From: Ricinus communis
Taxonomy: Eukaryota > Streptophyta > Magnoliopsida > Malpighiales > Euphorbiaceae
Length of the DNA: 64,000 nucleotides
Assembly (NCBI RefSeq): GCF_019578655.1
Contig: NC_063261.1
Span: 10,486,446-10,550,445 of the forward strand
Direction of reading: 5' to 3'
Made by a program: the position numbers and the translations under genes
Notes under the pieces: model-generated
What the model saw: only the letters and a program-made list of their open reading frames with translations
The model's database searches: none
Told to the model about the DNA's origin: nothing
Part shown: positions 49,304-58,822 of the stretch, in pieces
How the letters are laid out: every line of letters starts with the position of its first letter
Position numbering within the stretch: the stretch's first letter is position 1

Positions 49304-52300
49304 TGTCACGACCCCACCCGTGGGCCCGTGACCGGCACTAGGGAATGGGTAGGCTTAAGGCCACCGAAACCCGTAGTAAGCCTGACACTCACTGACTTAA
49401 ACAAATCTCGTCTAAATTAATGTTATTAAAGCCACAAATTATCTTAATAGCTACATTCTACATAAACACTTCGGTCTGCCAGAAAAATTAGGCGAGACCC
49501 GAAACTCATAGAATTTACAACTGATACATCTACTAATTACTACTGCGGAGAATCTAAGATTTACTAATTTACATACCAAATCAAATACATCACCCGATGA
49601 TGAAGGAGTCGAGTTACTGAATAAGAGTCATGGAGAACTATGATCACGAATCCGAAAAAACATAAATGGAGTATGGGTCTAGAGTGAGTTAAAATCAAAT
49701 AATCTAGGGACTATTGCTTCTTCTCAGAAAACATAGATTATTCAAATCAGTATATCAAACCATACTATAATCATACCCTACTATTTCCTTCACATAAAAT
49801 ATTAATCATTCGAATCAAAATATCAACCATGCACGTAAATACAATCCATATTATAATCATACCACAATAAATTAATAAATGAATAAATAAAAATATATTT
49901 TTACTTTTACGGGACGAGTGGCTCGGTAGAACCCTAAACCCCAAAATCTAGTAGCCATTCGGCTCTCTTAATCCAATAAGACTGGCTCGAGAGCAATGCT
50001 CGACCAGGACCTTACCTCACCGTCACTTAAGTATCCAAATAAGAAATCTAGTAGCCATTCGGCTCTCTTAATCCAATAAGACTGGCGCCCCGAGAGCAAT
50101 GCTCGACCAGGGACCTTACCTCCAGTCTGGTCACTTAAGTATCCAAATAAGCCGGCGCCCCGAGAGCAATGCTCGACCAGGGACCTTACCTCCGGCAATC
50201 AACTGAACTCAGCCCAGAGAGCAATGCTCGATCAGGGCAAACAAATCCATAATAACCTTATGTCCATAATCATTACCGGTGCGCACGCGGTCCTGATGTA
50301 ACCCATCAGGCGGCATGTTCTACAAGCCACATTTCCCAATTCGCAATCATCACATATAATAAATATCATTATCTGATGAACTCAACCAACACATATCGAA
50401 ATAAAGATTAAAGATTTAAGGTAAAACAACGTGCAATTTGTGAGGGGAAAAATAAAAAAGTTTATCTTATTATAACATACTAATAATAATATTTATATTA
50501 TTGCAAATATTAATAATCAAGTGAAATCATTTATTTTGCGATACTAATAATCATATTAAGCACAAATTCTAAATAGCATATTAAAATCAGACTAGCAATA
50601 GCGCAAAGATTAAATGATTTTAACTCACAGTTTGGCGACCTCCTAGCTCGCTCCCCTCGGTAGGGCGAGCGAAGCCCGACAATCTAGTCACGGAAAACAA
50701 TTTATCAAAACGATGAAACAATTACAATAGATCCTAGGTCTAGATTCCTGGGGACTGTCTAAGAATCTCGACTCGGAGAATTCTACCGAAAATCCGTGCG
50801 AACCTCCCTTACAACACGAACATTACCCCCATAAAAGCGGGTCCAGGACACCCGGAAAAACACTCCAAATATCCAACAATTTAAACAACGGGAGTCGGGT
50901 CCCCAAACTTCACTATTTCCCGACTCCGCCACACAACACAAAATACGAGGCAGGCAAACTGACAGACAATTATTTTTGACTCACAAATATCATCAAATAC
51001 TCAATATAATCCAATAGACACAATTAAACCAAGAATTTCTAAAATTAACGGGCCAAAGAAAATTACCGAGACGCTCAATCGCTCGGTCGAATCGCCTTCA
51101 GCCGCCGGAGTCCGATCGACGATCCGAACACACCATCGGACTCACAACGACGTGCTGATGACGATCCTTGCTTTCGATTTTTCGATCTGACACCCGATTA
51201 TCCGGAGAGATTTACGGACGATCTCGACCGTCGATTCGCAAACGAAGCCCGATCGCCACGAAACCGGTGCCATTTCGAAGCTTGAGCTGAGGAGAGTCGG
51301 GATACGTCCTCCGATATTCCATAGCTCGCCGGAGCTCGCCGGAAAAACCTAAAAACCTCAACTGCCTCCATTTTCTCTCTCCACCGGATCTTCCGTTTCC
51401 GGCCACCACTGTCGACACCGTCGCCGCCAAAACAAAGCCGAGGCCGAGAGGAGTCGATCGGCACCAAGATCAGCGACCAAGCCGGAAGACGGCAAGGAAG
51501 CTTCGGCCATTTTCCTCCTCGCTGTCATTGGTCTTCTGTGGCCTCTTACGCCACGACCAGCGCCCGGACAGACCCGACCCAGCCTGACTCCTTCCTCAAG
51601 GCTCCTCTCTCCCGACATCTCTTCCTCTCTTCTTCTTCCTCGACTTCCATTCCTTTCAATATCGACATTAGGCCCCCGAACTTTTCCTTATTACAACTTG
51701 GTCCCTCAACTTTCTTAATTACTTATAATCTCATCCTGCAGAATTTCAATTTGACCCCCAAACTTCTTTTTAGCCTTTCAATTAAGCCCCTAACTATTTA
51801 ATTTGGGCCAAATCCGAATTATTGAAAATACACAAATACAAAAATACCCCTGACCGACATATTTATTTACAAAAATACCAAGCTCACAAATTTTCATTAA
51901 AACCCCATAAAAATAACATTATACTTTCAATCCTTATTCCAAAATAAATTTCCAATTAAATCTTACACACAATTAAATTAAATAATCAATTTCCAACTTA
52001 AAATTTAATACTACTAATCAATTATAATACCAATTTTCTCAAAATTCTTTTATAAAAACATCCCTTACAATTTCTATCATAATTTTCCAATATATAATTT
52101 TATTTATATAAATATGCATTTGGAAAAATTTGAATAACCAAAATATAATCATTTCTCAAATAATTTACTTGAATAATTTCTTAAAATTTCAAACTAATTG
52201 GGTATAGAAAATAACTCATTTATTTGATTAATATTAAATTTTTCATTAAATCATTTCAAATTAAACCCAATAATGATGAAGCTAAAATTAACTTAAGTAA

Positions 52301-52339
52301 AAACTCATTATTAAATATATAAAAATTTCGGGTGTTACA
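49304..52339 (-). mobile_element. LTR H: solo LTR inserted in the satellite
   Basis: 3036 bp, TGTCACGACC at the left edge and GGGTGTTACA at the right edge, with GTTAT duplications. Tandem about 70-bp units at about 49980-50235, telomere-like AACCCTAAACCC at 49930-49941, GC-rich block about 51060-51560, AT-rich arm to the end. Very similar to LTR C over long stretches (for example the CTAGGGACTATTGCTTCTTC region), yet in a different target site, so it is a separate insertion. Minus-strand frames at 51198-51467 and 51212-51430 repeat the DRRTYPDS-like reading seen in other copies. Confidence 0.94.
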
Positions 52340-55300
52340 GTTATCTTCTTATATCGATAAATATACCTCTTTTTACAGGGTTGTTTTCTCATATTCTAAA
52401 ATTAACCCATTTAAGGGGTTGTTTTCTTATACTCACATATATACTAAAATTACGGGGTTATTTACCCCGATTCATAAATATCCTTGTATTACGGGGTTGT
52501 TTTCTAGTATTTATAAAGATACCCCTCTTACGAGGTTATTTTCTCATATTAAAAAATTGACCCCTTCTACGAGACTGTTTTCTTAAACTCGCAATTACAC
52601 TATTTTTATGGGATTCTTTTCTCAGATTTATAAATATACACGTTTTACAGGGTTAATTTCTTATATTGATAAATATACTACTTTTACGAGGTCAGTTTTT
52701 CATATTAAAGTATTAGTACTATATGGGGTTGTTTTCTCAAATTCATAAATATACACGTTTTACGGGATTATTTTTTTTATATCGACAAATATACCCTTTT
52801 TACGGGATTGTTTTCTCATATTCTAAAATTACCCTATATAAAGGGTTGTTTTCTCATGCCTAAAATTACACCAAAATTATAGGGTTATTTTTTCCGATTG
52901 ATAAATATTCGCGTATTAGAAAATTAACCCCTTCTACGAGGTTTCAGACTCGCAATTACACAACTTTTACGGGGTTGTGTTCTCAAATTCATAAATATAC
53001 ACGTATTAAGGGGTTATTTTCTTATATTGATAAATATACCACTTTTACGGGGTCGATTTCTCATATTAAATTATTAGCACTATTATGGGGTTGTTTTGTT
53101 AAAAGCATAAATATACACATTTTACGGGGTTATTTTCTTATATCTACAAATATACCCCTTTTACGGGGTTGTTTTCTCATATTCTAAAATTAACCCATTT
53201 AAGGGGTTGTTTTCTCATACTCGCAAATATTCCAAAATTACGGGATTATTTTCTCCGATTAATAAATATCCCCATATTACGGGGTTGGTTTCTAATATTT
53301 ATAAAAATACTCCTCTTACGGGATTGATTTCTCATACTCACAAATATACCACAATTATGGGGTTATTTCTCATATTATAAAATGAACCCATTTAAGGGGT
53401 TGTTTTCTCATACTCACAAATATACCAAAATTACGGGGTTATTTTCTTGATTGATAAATATCCCCGTATTACGGGGTTATTTTTTCATATTCATAAATAT
53501 ACACGTTTTATGGGATTATTTCCTGATATTGATAAATATACCACTTTTACGGGGTCGTTTTCTCATATGAAATTATTAGCACTATTGTGGAATTGTTTTG
53601 TCAAATTCATAAATCTACATGTTTTACGGGGTTATTTTCTTATATCGATAAATATACCTCTTTTACGAGGTTGTTTTTTCATATTCTAAAATTTACTCAT
53701 TTAAGGGGCTGTTTTCTTATACTCATATATATACTAAAATTACAGGGTTATTTTCTCCGGTTCATAAATATCGCTGTATTACGGGGTTGTTTTCTAATAT
53801 TTATAAATATACCCCTCTTACAAGGTTGTTTTCTCATATTAAAAATTTTACCCCTTTTTACGAGGCTGTTTTCTCAAACTCGCAATTACACTACTTTTAT
53901 GGGGCTGTTTCCTCATATTCATAAATATACAGGTTTTACTTGGTTAATTTCTTATATTGATAAATATACCGCTTTTACGGGGTCGTTTTCTTATATTAAA
54001 TTATTAGCATTATTATGGGGTTGTTTTCTCAAATTTAGAAATATACACGTTTTGCACGGTTATTTTATTATATTGACAAATATACCCCTTTTACGGGGTT
54101 GTTTTCTCATACTCACAAATATACCAAAATTACGGGGTTATTTTCTTCGATTGAAAAATATGCCCGTATTTCGAGGTTGTTTTTTAATATTTATAAATAT
54201 ACCCTTCTTACGGGGTTATTTTGTCATATTAAAAAATTTATCCCTTCTACGAGGGTGTTTTCTCAGACTCGTAATTACACTACTTTTACGTGGTTATTCT
54301 CTTAAATTCACAAATATACACATTTTATAGGGTTATTTTTTATATCGAAAAATATACACATTTTACGGGGTTGTCTTCTCATATTCTGAAATGAGTGTGT
54401 TTAAGGGGTTGTTTTCTCCTACTAAAAAATATACCAAAATTACGGGATCATTTTTTTCGATTGATAAATATCCTCGTATTATGGGGTTGTTTTCTCATAT
54501 TAGAAAATTAACCCGTTCTATGATGTTTTTTTCTCATACTCGCAATTACACTACTTTTACGGTGTTGTGTCTTCAGATTCATAAATATACAAGTTTTAAG
54601 GGGTTATTTTCTTATATTGATAAATACACCACTTTTATAGGGTCGTTTTCTCATACTAAATTATTTGCACTATTATGGGGTTGTTTTGTCAAATCCATAA
54701 ATATACACATTGTATGGGATTATTTCCTTATATCGATAAATATTCCCCTTTTACGGGGTTGTTTTCTCATATTATAAAATTAACCCATTTAAGGGGTTGT
54801 TTTCTCATACTCACAAATATTTTAAAACTACGGGGTTATTTTCTCTGATTGATAAATATCCCCGTATTACGGGGTTGTTTTCTAATATTTATAAATATAC
54901 CCCTCTTACGGGTTGTTTTCTCATATTAAAAAATTTACCTCTTTTACAAGGCTGTTTTCTTATACTCATAATTACACTACTTTTACGGAGTTATTTTCAT
55001 ACATGGACAAATATACTCCTTTTACATGGTTGTTTTTTCATATTATAAAATTAGCCCATTTAAGAGGTTGTTTTCTCATACTCATAAATATACCAAAATT
55101 ATGGGGTTATTTTCTCCGATTGATAAATATCCCTGTATTACGGGGTTGTTTTCTAATATTTATAAATATACCCCTCTTACAGGGTTGTTTTCTCATATTA
55201 AAAAATTTACCCCTTCTACGAGGCTGTTTTCTCAAACTCGCAACTACACTACTTTTACGGGGTTGTTTTCTCAAATTCATAAATATACAAGTTTTACTTG

Positions 55301-55455
55301 GTTATTTTCTTATATTGATAAATATACCGCTTTTATGGGGTCGTTTTCTCATATTAAATTATTAGCATTATTATAGGGTTCTTTTCTCAAATTCATAAAT
55401 ATACACATTTTGTGGGGTTATTTTATTATATTGACAAATATACCGCTTTTATGGG
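52340..55455 (+). repeat. Satellite block 6a: forward higher-order repeats
   Basis: About 3.1 kb of forward array with the longest open frame of the window (53587-54330, 247 codons), which is 13-residue repeats with no domain. Distinctive unit variants are CTTGGTTATTTTCTTAT (unit 7), ACCGCTTTTATGGGGTCG (units 7/8), TTATTTTATTATATTG (unit 10) and CACATATATACTAAAATTA (unit 1). It ends in a fold-back at 55451-55455. Confidence 0.93.
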
Positions 55456-55660
55456 TTAATTTTATAATATGAGAAAATAACCTCGTAAAAGGGGTATATT
55501 TGTCAATATAATAAAATAACCCCGTAAAACGTGTATATTTATGAATTTGAGAAAACAACCCTATAATAATACTAATAATTTAATATGAGAAAACGACCCC
55601 ATAAAAGCGGTATATTTATCAAAATAAGAAAATAACCAAGTAAAACCTGTTTATTTATGA
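55280..55660. repeat. Inverted duplication of the satellite centred near 55453
   Basis: Left of the centre, forward units 6 to 10 carry rare variants (ACTTGGTTATTTTC, ACCGCTTTTATGGGGTCG, ATTATTATAGGGTT, TTATTTTATTATATTG). Right of the centre, reversed units 10 to 6 carry the same variants as reverse complements (CAATATAATAAAATAA, AACCCTATAATAAT, CGACCCCATAAAAGCGGT, AACCAAGTAAA). ATGGG at 55451-55455 fits both arms, suggesting a join through microhomology. Confidence 0.88.
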
Positions 55661-55726
55661 ATCTGAAATAATAGCCCCGTAAAAGTAGTGTAATTGCGAG
55701 TTTGAGAAACAACCTCATAAAAGGGG
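55456..55726 (-). repeat. Satellite block 6b: reverse arm
   Basis: About 270 bp of reversed units, the right arm of the inverted duplication, ending where LTR I begins. Confidence 0.9.
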
Positions 55727-58256
55727 TATGTTTGATATTTTTGTAATTAAATATGTCGGCAAGGGCTTTTTAATAATTTTACATTTAAAAGCAAGGGTAA
55801 ATATGTAATTATATATTTTTAATAATTCTTATTTGGCCCAAATTAAATAGTTAGGGGTTTAATTAAAAAGCTAAAGAAAAGTTTAAGGGTTAATTGGAAA
55901 TTTTACAAGATGAAATTGTTAGTAATTGAAGAAATTGAGGGACTAAATGGTAATGAAGAAAAGTACAGGGGCTGAAAGTTGATATATAGAGGAAAAGGAA
56001 AAAAAAGAAAGAAAAGAAGAAGAGAAAGGGATGATCGAAGAAGAGGAAGGGAAACTTTTGCTGCCGAAAATGGCAGGTAGGGGTGGAGGGCGTGTCGGAG
56101 GCTGTAGAGTTGACCGAAGGAGCAGTGGAGGTGAACGAATGCGAAGGTGGCAGCGGCAATAGCTTTAGTAAGGCCCCTGTGTCTTCGTTCTCTCCACTTG
56201 TAGCTGCCGTCAACGTCGAGAAAGAAGGAGGGAGATGGAGCTGCCTTGGATGGCTGATTGGAGGAGCTTAGCTGAAGTGCATTGCAGCTGGTTGTTGAAG
56301 CAGCCGAGTTAACGAGCATGACAGTAACTCCAGCAACCTTCGGTGGTTCTAGTTTCAAATGGCCAGCGACCGGTGGATTTTTTCGAGGATAGCAACAGAT
56401 GTGAAGGTTGTTGAGGAAGGAGATCCAGCAAGAAGAAGCTTGTAAGGGCTAGTGCCGTTGAGCTTTAAACGATATGAGGACGCATTCAGACTCTCCTCGT
56501 CACAAGCTTTCGCGGCGATCGGACTCCGTTTGAAAATCGACGGCCGAGATCGTCCATAGATCTCTCTAGATGATTGGGGGTCGGATCGAAAGATCGAAAG
56601 CTGGGATCGTCATCAGCTCATCATTTCGAGTCCGTTGGTGCATTCAGATTGTCGATCGGACTCCGGCGGCTGGAGGCGAGTAGACCGAGTGATCAAGCGT
56701 CTCGGTAATATTCTGGCCCGTTGATTTTAGAATTATTTGGTAAAGTCATGTGTTCATTAATTTGTGTTGAGCATTAGAAAAATATCGTTAGTTAAAATAA
56801 ATTATTGGACTGTCTACCAACAGTCGTGTTTGTGTTGTGTTGCAAAGTCGGGAAAATTAATGCAGTTTTGGTGACCCGACTCCCGTTGATTAATCGCTAT
56901 ACATTTGAAGTGTTTTCTGGCAAATCCTGAACCCATTATATGGGGGGTAAATGTCTGTAATTTAGGGGAGGTTTTGCTAGATTTTAGGTAGAATTTACTC
57001 GAGTCAATTTTTTTTTTAGATAGTCAGTCCTAGGAAATCTAGACCTAGGGCTAATTGTCAAATGTTTCAATATTTTCCATGATTAGATAATCCGTCAGTT
57101 CGGCTCGCTCCACCTGAGTCATCGGAGCAGAGCTAGGAGGTCGTCAGATCTGTGAGTTAAAGTCATATATCTATTATACATTGCGCAGATTCTAAATAGC
57201 GATTGTGATTAATTGATTAAAAGTTTAAATTATTCATTTAATTATTATTCATATATATCATTTTCTTCATTATTGATTTTATTATTGTATGATGACTCGG
57301 AATGGGATGGCAGTAGAACATGCTTGTTGCTGAGTTGCACCGGTATGAATCCAAGACTAATAATAAAAGGGTAAAAGGGTAAATTTAAAAAGGTAAATTT
57401 AGGACTTGCCCTGGTCGAGCGTTGCTTTCTAGGCTGAGTAGAGTGTGTTTGCCGGAGTAAAGGTCCCTAGTCGAGTATTGCTCTCTGGGCGCCGGCTTAT
57501 TTGGACACCTAAGTGACTAGACTAGAGTTAAGGACCTTGGTCGGGCTTTGCTCTCTAGGCGTCAGTCTTATTGGAGTAAGAGAGCCGAAAGGCTAAGAGT
57601 GTTAGTAATAATTAAGTGATTGAACTAGATTTAAGGACCCTGGTCGAGCTTCGCTCTCTGAGCGCTAGTTCTGTTAGAATGAGAGAGTCGAGATATTAGT
57701 GTTTGGGATTAGGGTTCTACTAAGGTACTACGTCCTGTGGTATGAAATAAAAATTTATTTTATTTTATTTTATTTTGCAGAAGCATAGCATGACATGGAT
57801 TTTTATTTTAAATTAAGCAATTATTTTATTGAAGTGTTTATATTCATTTTTGGGATATATGATTTTGACTTACTCTCGAGACTGACAGTCTAAATTTTAC
57901 TGCTTTTCAAGTGATTGTTAGTCTTTCCGCAGTTCTTACTTAGCAGCCCGACTCCTTCATCATCAGGTTGATGTATTTAATTTTGGGTACGTTTGATTTG
58001 TAAAAGTTTTAGATTCTCCACAGTAAAAATTTTAGACTTATCAGTTGTAATTTTATGTAGTTTCCGGTCTTGCCTACTTATACTAGCATATTGAATTAAA
58101 TATGTAGAATTTAATGGTTAAGATAAATTGTGATATCAGTGCTATCAGATGAGATTTAATTAAGTTAGTGAATGGTCAAGCTTACTACGGGATTTAGTGG
58201 CCTTATGCCTACCCATTCCCTAGCCCCGGTCACAGACCCACAGGTCAAGTCGTGAC
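55727..58256 (+). mobile_element. LTR I: plus-strand LTR lacking its first part
   Basis: The end GTCGTGACA at 58256 is intact, but the TGTAACACCC start and about the first 500 bp are missing. It begins near 55727, where GTATGTTTG fits both the satellite (GGGTATATTTGTC) and the LTR. It follows the family order: purine-rich tract (about 55990-56060), GC-rich block (to about 56705), about 70-bp units (57410-57690), terminal motif. Its GC-rich block differs from that of most other copies and its purine tract matches LTR A. No duplication can be tested. Confidence 0.87.
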
Positions 58257-58822
58257 AACAACCCCTTAAATGGGCTAATTTTATAATATGAGAAAACAAC
58301 CCTATAAAAGGGGTATATTTTTCTATGTAAGAAACAACCCCGTAAAACGTGTATATTTATGAATTTGAGAAAAAAAACCCCGTAAAAGTAGTGTAATTGC
58401 GAGTATGAGAAAACAGCCTTATATCAGAGGTAAATTTTTTAATATGAGAAAGCAACCCTGTAAGAGGGGTATATTTATAATATTAGAAAACGACCCCGTA
58501 ATACGGGAATATTTATCAATCGGAGAAAATAACCTCGAAATTATAGAATATTTGTGAGTATGAGAAAATAACCTCGCAAAAGAGGTATATTTGTCGATAT
58601 AAGGAAATAACCCCATGAAATGTGTATATTTATGAATTTGACAAAAAAAAACCCCATAATATTGCTAATATTTTAATATGAGAAAATGACCCCGTAAAAG
58701 TGGTGTATTTATCAATATAAGAAAATAACCCCTTAAAACGTGTATATTTATGAATCTGAGAACACAACCCCGTAAAAGTAGTGTAATTACGAGTCTGAGA
58801 AAGAAACCTCGTAGAAGGTGTT
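58257..58822 (-). repeat. Satellite block 7: reverse units
   Basis: 566 bp, a little more than one HOR, in reverse orientation between LTR I and solo LTR J. The last five bases, GTGTT, are the target duplication of LTR J. Confidence 0.92.
58818..58822. repeat. Target-site duplication GTGTT (left copy)
   Basis: GTGTT at 58818-58822 recurs at 61744-61748 around solo LTR J. Usual satellite sequence here is GAAGGGGTAAATT, so the target itself carried small changes. Confidence 0.9.

Noticed and set aside
53587..54330. 247-codon open frame as a protein-coding gene
   Set aside because: It is entirely 39-bp satellite; similar frames occur in two frames and on the other strand, and it changes peptide type at 38-bp units. 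No start context or domain supports a gene.
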